Source: Caenibius tardaugens NBRC 16725 (GTDB taxonomy: Bacteria > Pseudomonadota > Alphaproteobacteria > Sphingomonadales > Sphingomonadaceae). Taken from it: a stretch of DNA of 64,000 nucleotides. The position numbers and the translations under genes are program-made. Positions within the stretch are counted from its first letter, which is position 1. Each line of letters begins with the position of its first letter. Shown in pieces: positions 17,269 through 25,521 of the stretch. Location: contig NZ_CP034179.1 in NCBI RefSeq assembly GCF_003860345.1, positions 2,092,001-2,156,000 of the forward strand. Reading direction: 5' to 3'. The notes beneath the pieces were generated by a model that saw nothing but the letters and a program-made list of their open reading frames with translations, made no database searches and was not told where the DNA came from.

Positions 17269-19413
17269 ATGCCCAGAGCCGTTGCTTTTGCCGCGATCGC
17301 GCTTCTCGCCCTGACACACCCCGTTTTCGCCAAGGATACGATGACCGACACTTCCGCTTCGCCGCCCGTCGCCCAGAAACGCGACCACACCTTCGAACAT
17401 CACGGGATCACGGTCAGCGATCCCTATGCCTGGTTGCGCGACCCCGGCTATCCCGAGGTCAAGGACAAGGATGTCCTTGCCTATCTCAATGCCGAAAACG
17501 CCTGGTTCGAAAAGCGCATGGCAGGGAAGAAGGGCGATATCGACGCCTTGTTCAAGGAAATGCGCGCGCGGATCAAGGAAGCGGACAAGTCCGTCCCGCA
17601 GAAGGATGGGGACTATCTCTACTGGATCGAGTTCGAGGAAGGGGCGGAATACAAGAAATGGTTCCGCCGCCCGGTGGGGGCCCCCGCCGATGGCAGCGCC
17701 GACCAGCTGATTCTGGATGAAGTCGCGCTGGCAAAGGGCAAGGACTATTTCCGCCTTGGGGCGATTTCGGTCAGCAATGACGGGAAACTGCTGGCCTATT
17801 CGGTGGACGATAACGGATCGGAACGCTTCACCGCGCGGATCAAGGATCTGGCCACCGGGCAGGTGCTGCCCGATGAAATCCCCGGCACGCTGTCGGGCCT
17901 CGTCTGGGTCGCGGGGGACAAGGGGCTGGTCTATTCGCTGGCGAACGAGAACTGGCGCACCGATAACGCCCGCCTGCATTGGTTGGGCAAGCCGCTGTCC
18001 GACGATGTCGAACTCTATCACGAGGATGACGAAGGCTTCCGCGTTGGCAGTTCGCTTTCCGCCAACGAAAAATGGGTGATCATTTCTTCGGGCGATCACG
18101 AAACCAGCGAAGTGCGGCTGGTGCCCGCCGCCGATCCGCTGGCCAAACCGCTGCTGGTGAAAGCGCGGCAGAAGGGCGTGGAATACGATGCCGATGAACG
18201 CGACGGCACGCTCTACATCCATACCAACGATACGCATGAGAATTTCCGGCTGGCGACCGCGCCACTGGCCGATCCCGGCACATGGACCACGCTGATTGCC
18301 GGATCGGACGAATTCTATCTCACCGGGGTGGATCTGTTCCGCAATTTCTACGTCACCGAAGGGCGGCTGCGCGGGCTCGACCGGATCGAACTGCGTTCCT
18401 ACACCGACCCGGCGCAAGTCGAACCGATCACTTTTCCCGAAGCGAGCTATACCGCCGGGCTGGACGACAATCCCGAATGGGACGTCAATGTGCTGCGCCT
18501 GTCCTATGCCAGCATGATCGCGCCCAGCACCGTCTATGATTATCATCTGGCCGACAAGCGGCTGGAAGTGTTGAAGGTTCAGGAAATCCCTTCGGGTTAC
18601 GATGCCGCGCTCTACACCACGGAGCGGCTGGAAATCCCCGCGCGCGACGGTACGAAAATCCCCGTCAGCATCATGTATCGCAAGGATCGCAAGCCGGGCG
18701 GGTTGCTGCACCTCTACGGCTATGGCGCCTATGGCCTGTCGATCGATCCGGGCTTTTCCACCTCGCGCCTGTCGCTCGTGGATCGCGGGTTCGCCTATGC
18801 CATCGCGCATATTCGCGGGGGCGATGATCTTGGTCGGGCGTGGTACAAGGCGGGCAAGCTGGACAAGCGCACCAACACCTTCCACGATTTCGTCGACGTG
18901 GCGAAAGGGCTGGTCGAACGCGGTTATACCAAGGCCGGGAAAATCAGCATTTCCGGCGGGTCAGCCGGGGGTGAACTGATGGGTGCGGTGGCCAATTCCG
19001 ACCCGCAACTGTGGGGCGCGGTTGTGGCGCATGTGCCGTTTGTCGATGTGCTCAACACCATGCTCGACGCCTCCCTGCCGCTGACGCCGGGCGAATGGCC
19101 CGAATGGGGCAATCCGATCGAGGACAAGGCCGCGTTCGAACTGATCCGGTCCTACAGCCCTTATGATCAGGTCAAGGCGCAGGCCTATCCGCCGCTGCTG
19201 GTCACCGCCGGGCTGAACGATCCGCGCGTCACTTATTGGGAACCCGCCAAATGGGTGGCGAAACTGCGCGAACTGAAGACGGACAAGAACGAACTGCTGC
19301 TCAAGACCAATATGGGCGCGGGCCACGGCGGCAAGTCGGGCCGGTTCGAAAGCCTCAAGGAAACGGCGGAAGAATTCGCCTTCATCCTGTGGCAGCTTGG
19401 GGTGAAGCCGTAA
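17269..19413 (+). CDS. Oligopeptidase B-type S9 serine peptidase, exported
   Basis: The 714-residue prolyl-oligopeptidase family protein has an N-terminal beta-propeller (about 40-440) and an alpha/beta-hydrolase domain. The catalytic Ser is in SISGGSAGGELMGA, the His in MGAGHGGKSGRF and the Asp near GLNDPRV. Oligopeptidase B (ptrB) cleaves after basic residues. The signal peptide (MPRAVAFAAIALLALTHPVF) suggests a periplasmic enzyme. AAGGA lies seven bases before the ATG at 17269, which decides the start over an earlier in-frame ATG at 17215. Confidence 0.9.
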   Translation: MPRAVAFAAIALLALTHPVFAKDTMTDTSASPPVAQKRDHTFEHHGITVSDPYAWLRDPGYPEVKDKDVLAYLNAENAWFEKRMAGKKGDIDALFKEMRARIKEADKSVPQKDGDYLYWIEFEEGAEYKKWFRRPVGAPADGSADQLILDEVALAKGKDYFRLGAISVSNDGKLLAYSVDDNGSERFTARIKDLATGQVLPDEIPGTLSGLVWVAGDKGLVYSLANENWRTDNARLHWLGKPLSDDVELYHEDDEGFRVGSSLSANEKWVIISSGDHETSEVRLVPAADPLAKPLLVKARQKGVEYDADERDGTLYIHTNDTHENFRLATAPLADPGTWTTLIAGSDEFYLTGVDLFRNFYVTEGRLRGLDRIELRSYTDPAQVEPITFPEASYTAGLDDNPEWDVNVLRLSYASMIAPSTVYDYHLADKRLEVLKVQEIPSGYDAALYTTERLEIPARDGTKIPVSIMYRKDRKPGGLLHLYGYGAYGLSIDPGFSTSRLSLVDRGFAYAIAHIRGGDDLGRAWYKAGKLDKRTNTFHDFVDVAKGLVERGYTKAGKISISGGSAGGELMGAVANSDPQLWGAVVAHVPFVDVLNTMLDASLPLTPGEWPEWGNPIEDKAAFELIRSYSPYDQVKAQAYPPLLVTAGLNDPRVTYWEPAKWVAKLRELKTDKNELLLKTNMGAGHGGKSGRFESLKETAEEFAFILWQLGVKP

Positions 19414-19423
19414 CCGGCAGACC

Positions 19424-19822
19424 ATGGGCGCCAGTTTCTCGCTCTCGTTCACGGCCGGGCCGGATCATATCGATCTGAACGGCCATGTGAACAACACGGT
19501 CTGGCTGCAATGGGTGCAGGATATCGGCACCGCGCACTGGGAAGCCGGTGCGCGGCCGCAGGACGTGGATGCCTATCTGTGGTTCGTCACCCGGCACGAA
19601 ATCGATTATCGCGGCAATATCAATCTGGGCGAAACCGTCACCGCGCGCACCTGGATACCCGATCCGCCGCAAGGGGCGCGGTTCGTGCGCCGGGTGGAAT
19701 TCAGCAATCATGCGGGCAAGGTGATCGTTTCCGCGCGTTCGGTCTGGGCGATGATCGACAAGGCGAGCGGGCGGCCCGTGCGGATTCCGCCCGAAGTGTC
19801 CGATCCGTTTCTGGCCGATTGA
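19424..19822 (+). CDS. Acyl-CoA thioesterase, hot-dog fold (4HBT/YbgC-like)
   Basis: The 132-residue hot-dog protein carries DHIDLNGHVNNTVWLQW, the 4-hydroxybenzoyl-CoA thioesterase-type active segment, followed by the central strands ITVTARTW-like and RRVEFSN. It likely hydrolyses acyl-CoA; the substrate is unknown. It lies ten bases after the oligopeptidase stop, so may be in the same transcript, and converges on the alanine dehydrogenase gene. Confidence 0.82.
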   Translation: MGASFSLSFTAGPDHIDLNGHVNNTVWLQWVQDIGTAHWEAGARPQDVDAYLWFVTRHEIDYRGNINLGETVTARTWIPDPPQGARFVRRVEFSNHAGKVIVSARSVWAMIDKASGRPVRIPPEVSDPFLAD

Positions 19823-19844
19823 GACCGCCAGTTGAACCGGCTGG

Positions 19845-20957
19845 TCAGGCCAGTGCCTCGGCCAGCGGCTGGAGCGTGTAGCCCAGTTCTTCCGCCACAG
19901 CCGGATAGGTCACGTGCCCTTCGTGGACATTCAGCCCGGCCGCCAGATGCGGATCGCGGCGCAGTGCCTCTTTCCAGCCGAGATCGGCAATGCGCAGGGC
20001 ATGGGGAAGGGTGACGTTGTTCAACGCATACGTGGAGGTGCGCGCCACCGCGCCGGGCATATTGGCAACGCAGTAATGCACGATCCCGTCGACCACGAAT
20101 GTCGGGTCCTGATGCGTGGTGGGATGGCTGGTTTCGAAACAGCCGCCCTGATCGATCGCCACATCGACCAGCACCGCCCCGCGTTGCATGCACGACAGCA
20201 TGTCGCGCGTGACCAGCTTGGGCGCGGCGGCCCCCGGCACCAGCACCGCCCCGATCACCAGATCGGCCTCGCACACGCTTGCCGCGAGATTGGCCTTGTT
20301 GGAAAAGCGGGTCTTGGCGCGGCTTTCGAAATGGATACCCAGCCGTTCCAGCACTTCGGGATCGCGGTCGAGAATGGTGACATCGGCCCCCAGCCCCACG
20401 GCCATCTGCGCGGCGTTGAAGCCGACCACGCCGCCGCCGATCACGGTGACTTTGCCCGGCATCACGCCCGGCACCCCGCCCAGCAGCACCCCGCGCCCGC
20501 CATGCGCCTTTTCCAGCGCGGTCGCCCCGGCCTGTATCGCCATGCGCCCGGCGACCTGGCTCATCGGTTTGAGCAGGGGGAGCGTATGGCCCGGCCCGGT
20601 GACGGTTTCATAGGCAATGGCGATGACCCCGGATTTGACGAGATCGGCGGTCTGCTCCGGATCGGGCGCGAGATGGAGATAGGTGTAAAGGATCTGTCCG
20701 GGTCGCAGCATCGCCCGTTCGGCGGGTTGCGGTTCTTTCACTTTCACAATCATGTCGCACGCGGCGAAGATCTCTGCGGCGGTGTGGATCGTGCAGCCCG
20801 CAGCCATATAATCGCCATCGCTGGCCCCAATGCCTTCGCCAGCCGCGCTTTCCATCCACACCTCGTGGCCGCGCGCGATCAGTTCATGGGCGCTTTCGGG
20901 GGTCAGGCCGACGCGATATTCGTGGTTTTTCACTTCTTTCGGGCAGCCCACACGCAT
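19845..20957 (-). CDS. ald: Alanine dehydrogenase
   Basis: The 370-residue enzyme, the usual family length, interconverts L-alanine and pyruvate plus ammonia with NAD. The N-terminus [27 protein letters not shown] (substrate Lys), TYLHLAPD (catalytic His) and the nucleotide-binding [15 protein letters not shown] are all present. AGGAGG lies seven bases before the ATG at 20957. It is divergent from the TonB receptor gene; the 194-base gap holds both promoters. Confidence 0.95.
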   Translation of the reverse strand: MRVGCPKEVKNHEYRVGLTPESAHELIARGHEVWMESAAGEGIGASDGDYMAAGCTIHTAAEIFAACDMIVKVKEPQPAERAMLRPGQILYTYLHLAPDPEQTADLVKSGVIAIAYETVTGPGHTLPLLKPMSQVAGRMAIQAGATALEKAHGGRGVLLGGVPGVMPGKVTVIGGGVVGFNAAQMAVGLGADVTILDRDPEVLERLGIHFESRAKTRFSNKANLAASVCEADLVIGAVLVPGAAAPKLVTRDMLSCMQRGAVLVDVAIDQGGCFETSHPTTHQDPTFVVDGIVHYCVANMPGAVARTSTYALNNVTLPHALRIADLGWKEALRRDPHLAAGLNVHEGHVTYPAVAEELGYTLQPLAEALA

Positions 20958-21078
20958 GGCGATCCTCCTCTTGCGCTTGTTTATAACGCCCTTTCGCACG
21001 ATCGGCCTCGCAGGCGTGCTATTTTTTTCGGCGCATGATGTGGTGAAAAAACCATAGCTGCGTGCAAAATGTCGACTG

Positions 21079-21099
21079 AAATGAGAATGAGTTGCATTA
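21079..21099. promoter_or_regulatory. Fur box upstream of the TonB receptor
   Basis: AAATGAGAATGAGTTGCATTA is close to alphaproteobacterial Fur sites (on the other strand, TGCAACTCATTCTCA). It sits about 55 bases before the receptor start and ~120 bases before ald, in the divergent gap. Iron-dependent repression of the receptor/PepSY pair would follow. Confidence 0.6.
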
Positions 21100-21151
21100 A
21101 CCTGTCAAGGTTGATAGCGGCGCGCCGATCACTTTCAGGCAAGGTCCATCC

Positions 21152-23368
21152 ATGCGCGTCCCATTCCGTCAAAACGCTTCGTTTGTCGCTCTCTTCCTGA
21201 CCGCTTCGGCCCTGCCGGTAATGGCGCACGGCGCCGAAGCCGCGCAAAGCGGGAATGCCCCGGCATCGTCGCGGGCGGATAACGCGGATATCGTGGTCAC
21301 GGCGGCGCGCACCGCCCTGCCCGCCAATGCTCTGCCGCTGACGATCGACGTGGTGACCAAGGATGCGCTGGATCAGCAGATCGCCATTTCCGGTTCGGTC
21401 ACCGATGCCGTGTCGAACCTCACCCCGTCGTTTTCACCCACGCGCCAGAAGCTTTCGGGTGCGGGGGAAACCCTGCGCGGGCGTTCGCCGCTTTACGCCA
21501 TCAACGGCATTCCGCAATCGACCCCGCTGCGCGATGGCAGCCGCGATGGGTTCACCATCGATGGCTTCTTCGTGGACCGGGTGGAACTGATTTACGGGTC
21601 CAACGCCCTGCAGGGGATTGGGGGGACTGGCGGGATCGTCAATCAGGTGACGGTTGGCGCACCGAAAGAGGAAGGCATCAGCGGCCGCGTGCTGCTGCAG
21701 GGCAGCGCCGACAACGGTTTCCACGATAGCGGTATGGGCGGCAAGGTCGCGGGATTGGTCCAGTACAAGGCGGGCGATTTCGACGCGACAGTTGGCGCCG
21801 CCTTTGAAAAGCGCGGGACGTTCTACGATGGCGACGGTCGCCGGATCGGTCTGAACCTGACGCAGGGCGAAACGCAGGATTCGAAGTCGTTTTCGCTGTT
21901 CGCGCGCTTTGGCTATGCGCTGTCCGATACGGCGCGGCTCGATCTCATCGCCAGCCGTTATGAAATGGAAGGCTATGGCCGGTACGTGGCCGTGCGCGGG
22001 GATCGCGCGAAAGACCTGCCGACCAGCGCGGTGCGCGGTGATCCCCCGGGAAAATCCGCCGCCAACCGGACTGAAAGCGTCGCCCTGTCGCTGACGGATA
22101 CCGATCTTGGCGGGGGCAATTTCGTCAGCCAGGTGTTCTTCAACCGCAGCCGTGACACGTTCGGCGGCGAAGTGCAGACGCAACCGACTTTCCAGGACCC
22201 GTCGCTTGCACCGCTGGGCACGCTGTTCGACCAGTCGCAGAACCGTTCGCGCAAGCTGGGTTTCAAAATCAGCTATGAACGCAGCGTACCGGGGTTTGAA
22301 GCCCTGACGGCCACGCTTGGTTTCGACGCCCTGTTCGACAAGACCGAACAACGCCTGATCGCAACCAATCGCTATTGGGTGCCGCCCACGGATTTTCGCA
22401 GCCTTGCCCCGTTCGCGCAGCTCAATCTCAAGCTGTTCGACGGCAAGGTGCGTCTGGCAGGCGGTGCGCGCTGGGAAAACGTCCAGATCAAGGTGGACGA
22501 TTACCACACGCTGGCATCCACCACGTATAACGGCACCAATCCGGCAACGTTCGGCGGGGTCGATGTTGCGGGGGGCAAGCCGAAATTCAGCGATGTCCTG
22601 CTGAACGGCGGGGTGATCTTCGAACCGTGGCAGGGCGTGCGCGCCTATGCCAGCTATGCCGAAGGGTTCACCGCGCCCGATATCGGCCGCATCACCCGTG
22701 CGATTGGCAAGGCCGGCGTCGATCTTGACAACTATCTCGATATTTCGCCGATTATTTCGAACAACCGCGAAATCGGGATCGAACTGAAGCGCGGGATTTT
22801 CGATGCCAGCGCGACCTATTTCTGGTCATCCAGCGACAAGGGCCAGCTCCTGATCGAACGCCCGGGCGAGCGGATTTTTGACGTGCAGCGCCAACGTGTG
22901 GAGATTCACGGGCTTGAGCTGAATCTGGGCATCCGGCTGCCGGTGGAAGGGCTCAAGGCCAATGTCGGCTATGCCATGATCCGCGGCAAGTACGACAGCG
23001 ACAGCAGCGCCCCCGATGGCAAGGTCGATACCGATCTCGACGGCACGAACATTTCGCCCGACCGGCTTAACCTTTCGCTGGCCTACAACCACGGACGGGT
23101 GTCCGCGCTGGTCCAGCACCAGGTTTACTTCGAACGCGAATTCCACGGCAAACGCGCGGCGGTGGGCCGCGATTTCGGCGGTTATTCGCTGACCGATGCC
23201 AGCATCCGGTATGACACGGGCAGCTTTGGTGCGGTGAATCTGGCGGTGCAGAACCTGTTCAACAAGGACTACATCGATTACAATTCCCAGACGCGCACTT
23301 ATGATGCCCTGAGCTATTTCGCAGGGCGCGGGCGCAGCTTCACTCTGGGTTGGGACTACCGCTTCTGA
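21152..23368 (+). CDS. TonB-dependent receptor, probable ferric-siderophore type
   Basis: The 738-residue outer-membrane receptor has a signal peptide (end near MAHGAEA) and a TonB box (ADIVVTAARTALP, ~45-57). The plug domain contains GETLRGRSPLYAINGIPQ and VDRVELIYGSNALQG. A 22-strand beta-barrel ends in FTLGWDYRF with terminal Phe. The following gene encodes a PepSY reductase-like membrane protein and a Fur box precedes it, so iron uptake is likely. The exact siderophore is not known. Confidence 0.9.
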   Translation: MRVPFRQNASFVALFLTASALPVMAHGAEAAQSGNAPASSRADNADIVVTAARTALPANALPLTIDVVTKDALDQQIAISGSVTDAVSNLTPSFSPTRQKLSGAGETLRGRSPLYAINGIPQSTPLRDGSRDGFTIDGFFVDRVELIYGSNALQGIGGTGGIVNQVTVGAPKEEGISGRVLLQGSADNGFHDSGMGGKVAGLVQYKAGDFDATVGAAFEKRGTFYDGDGRRIGLNLTQGETQDSKSFSLFARFGYALSDTARLDLIASRYEMEGYGRYVAVRGDRAKDLPTSAVRGDPPGKSAANRTESVALSLTDTDLGGGNFVSQVFFNRSRDTFGGEVQTQPTFQDPSLAPLGTLFDQSQNRSRKLGFKISYERSVPGFEALTATLGFDALFDKTEQRLIATNRYWVPPTDFRSLAPFAQLNLKLFDGKVRLAGGARWENVQIKVDDYHTLASTTYNGTNPATFGGVDVAGGKPKFSDVLLNGGVIFEPWQGVRAYASYAEGFTAPDIGRITRAIGKAGVDLDNYLDISPIISNNREIGIELKRGIFDASATYFWSSSDKGQLLIERPGERIFDVQRQRVEIHGLELNLGIRLPVEGLKANVGYAMIRGKYDSDSSAPDGKVDTDLDGTNISPDRLNLSLAYNHGRVSALVQHQVYFEREFHGKRAAVGRDFGGYSLTDASIRYDTGSFGAVNLAVQNLFNKDYIDYNSQTRTYDALSYFAGRGRSFTLGWDYRF

Positions 23369-24474
23369 AACTTCTCGATCTCCTGCATCGCTGGATGGGC
23401 GGGCTGTTGGGGCTGATCCTGGCTCTGCTTGGCCTGTCCGGCGCGATTCTGGTGCACAAGGATGCGTGGATCGGCTTGCCGCATGCGCACGATCCGTTGC
23501 GCCCCGATGTGGCGAGCGTGGCCCAGGCCACAGAAGCATTGATGGCGCTGCCCGGTGGGCCGCAGGGGATCATCTATGCAACGCCGCGTTTCGGCCTGCA
23601 TCAGACGCGCTTCGGCGAAGGGGCGGGGCTTTACGCGGATCAGGCGGGCAATGTCGTCACCCGTTGGCAGAGCCAGTGGGAACGGCCGGAATTGTGGCTG
23701 TTCGATTTTCACCATCATCTGTTTACCGGTGATTTCGGCGAATGGATTTCCGGGATAGCGGGCCTTGCCGCGGTGTTCTTCGTCGTGTCCGGCGCGATCC
23801 TGTGGTGGCGCACGCGCAAGACGTTCCGTTTCCGGCTCTGGCCCAAACGGATGAGCCGCCCTGCGATTGTCATGCAGCATCGCGATCTCGGCATTGTCCT
23901 TGCGCCGCTGCTGTTGCTCTCCGCGTTGACGGGCGCGATGCTGCTGTTCCGCCCGGTGGCGATGGTGGTTGTGGCGCCGTTCGGCCCGGTGGCGGAAACC
24001 GCGAAAGCGCTGGAACCGCCAAAATACAAATCCTCTGGCCCGCTGGCGCAGAACACCGATTGGCGGGCGATGCTGGTGGCGGCGCACCAGCGCTTCCCCG
24101 AAGCGGAATTCCGCATCCTCAGCCTGCCGAGGAAGCCGGGCGATCCGATCATGCTGCGCATGCGTCAGCCCGATGAATGGCTGCCCAATGGCCGCACCAC
24201 GCTGTGGTTCGATGCCGCCACAGGCGCGGTGCTGGGCGCGCGCGATGCCCGCGCTTTGCCGCAAGGGGCGAAAGTGTTCAACATGGCCTACCCGCTTCAC
24301 GCGGGCAAAGTCGGCGGGCTGGCTTGGCGGATCGTGATGACCCTCTCCGGCCTTGGCATGGCGGTGCTGGGCAGTTTCGCCGTCTGGAGCTTCTGGTTCC
24401 GCAGGCCGAAGCAGAAAAAACGCGTACCCGCCCCGGCGATCACGCCGGATGCTGTGGCGAGCGGTTCGGTTTAG
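23350..24474 (+). CDS. PepSY-associated transmembrane protein (siderophore-iron reductase-like)
   Basis: The ~370-residue inner-membrane protein has segments near 16-36 (LLGLILALLGLSGAILVHKD), ~130-155, ~190-215 and ~330-355, with PepSY regions between. Conserved His-rich pairs (FDFHHHLFTGDFGEW, AIVMQHRDLGI, YPLHAGKVGG) suit heme binding. Such proteins sit beside TonB receptors and are thought to reduce imported ferric siderophores. The start is unclear: TTG at 23350 lies inside the receptor gene, and CTG at 23365 (overlapping its stop as CTGA) fits homology slightly better. No ATG is available before 23395. Confidence 0.82.
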   Translation: MGLPLLKLLDLLHRWMGGLLGLILALLGLSGAILVHKDAWIGLPHAHDPLRPDVASVAQATEALMALPGGPQGIIYATPRFGLHQTRFGEGAGLYADQAGNVVTRWQSQWERPELWLFDFHHHLFTGDFGEWISGIAGLAAVFFVVSGAILWWRTRKTFRFRLWPKRMSRPAIVMQHRDLGIVLAPLLLLSALTGAMLLFRPVAMVVVAPFGPVAETAKALEPPKYKSSGPLAQNTDWRAMLVAAHQRFPEAEFRILSLPRKPGDPIMLRMRQPDEWLPNGRTTLWFDAATGAVLGARDARALPQGAKVFNMAYPLHAGKVGGLAWRIVMTLSGLGMAVLGSFAVWSFWFRRPKQKKRVPAPAITPDAVASGSV

Positions 24475-24495
24475 GCCGCAGCCGGGCTGGCGATA

Positions 24496-25176
24496 TTACA
24501 CCGTTTCCTTTGCCGCCAGCCGTCGCCCCGTCACGATGGTCTGGGCCGCATAGAGAACGATGAGAATGGTGCCGATGGTTCCGACAAAAACGTCGAAACC
24601 GGAAATGTTCCCGAACAGTCCCGGCTTGGTGCCCAGAACCATCATCATCGCGGTAAGGCAGATCAGCATGATGCGCAGCTCGGTCGGGCCGGCGCCCACG
24701 TAAGACAGCTTGAACTCTCCGAGGACGCGCGCCGAAAGAAACGTGTGGATCGACAGCAGCAGATAACCCGCCAGTGCCAGCAAGGCGAAGTCCATCGTTA
24801 CATAAGGGCTGAGGCCCATTCCGGTGAGAATGAAGAGCGTGGTCAGGCCATCGCAGCTATGATCGATGAAGTATCCGTACGAAGGGCGTTCGATAGCGCG
24901 ATATCGTGCGAGACTGCCGTCGAGGGAATCGCCGAACCAGTTCACAAGGTAACCGAGAATGGCCAGAATAAGCCAAAGCTTGCCGTAATTGCTGGCCGCG
25001 TATCCGGCGAAGGTCATGAAGCTCCCGATCAGGCCGAGGATTGTCAGCTTGTCGGGGGTGACCCAGCCCGGAAGACGCGCGCAAAGCCATGTCAGAATGC
25101 GGCGCTCGTTGCGTGCCAGTATGTTGTCCTGGATGCGCGAGAGAGCCTGCGGCCGGTTTTGTGATTGTTCTGACAT
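24496..25176 (-). CDS. CDP-alcohol phosphatidyltransferase family protein
   Basis: The 226-residue membrane enzyme has about six helices. The catalytic signature DG-x2-AR-x8-G-x3-D-x3-D is complete in DGSLARYRAIERPSYGYFID followed by HSCD. It joins a CDP-diacylglycerol-type donor to an alcohol in phospholipid or related synthesis; the acceptor is unknown. The long, basic and Trp-rich N-terminus is cytoplasmic. The gene stands alone on its strand. Confidence 0.87.
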   Translation of the reverse strand: MSEQSQNRPQALSRIQDNILARNERRILTWLCARLPGWVTPDKLTILGLIGSFMTFAGYAASNYGKLWLILAILGYLVNWFGDSLDGSLARYRAIERPSYGYFIDHSCDGLTTLFILTGMGLSPYVTMDFALLALAGYLLLSIHTFLSARVLGEFKLSYVGAGPTELRIMLICLTAMMMVLGTKPGLFGNISGFDVFVGTIGTILIVLYAAQTIVTGRRLAAKETV

Positions 25177-25521
25177 GTAGGGCCTCCTGAACTATCCGGT
25201 GCCGCAAGGCGGAGGGAAGCTCTGCACTGGTTGGAAGAGTTGCATCGTGATCGAGAACGTTGGCGAGTCTTCCGGAAAATCCGGACGGTGTAGGCGCTTG
25301 ACGGGGGTAGAGAAAGGCCGGTTGGCTGCCATTCAGCCCGCTCACAGCCTGTTCTGTCGCCATCCCGATCCGGCTTCCCCGTATATTGCACCGTTCGCAG
25401 TGTCCCGTCCAGCGTGGCCGTGTTGCACCAGCCAGCCCGAAATGGCTGCCCGGCGCCTTTGCCCTGTGGTCCCGAGGGCTTGCGCGGTCACGCAAGGTGC
25501 CCGTCCCGGCCGGGCACCGGG
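25177..25521. other. Gene-free gap downstream of ftsK
   Basis: No frame in these 345 bases has both a ribosome site and family-like sequence. The gap holds a hairpin next to the ftsK stop (25496-25518) and presumably the promoter of the phosphatidyltransferase. Nothing else was recognised. Confidence 0.5.
25496..25518 (-). terminator. Hairpin after ftsK
   Basis: GGTGCCCG and CGGGCACC pair around a seven-base loop, three bases past the ftsK stop. There is no clear U-run after it, so it may be a mRNA-stabilising hairpin or a weak terminator. Confidence 0.4.

Noticed and set aside
17164-18885. A 573-codon minus-strand frame
   Set aside because: Mirror of the oligopeptidase B gene, which has all catalytic motifs.
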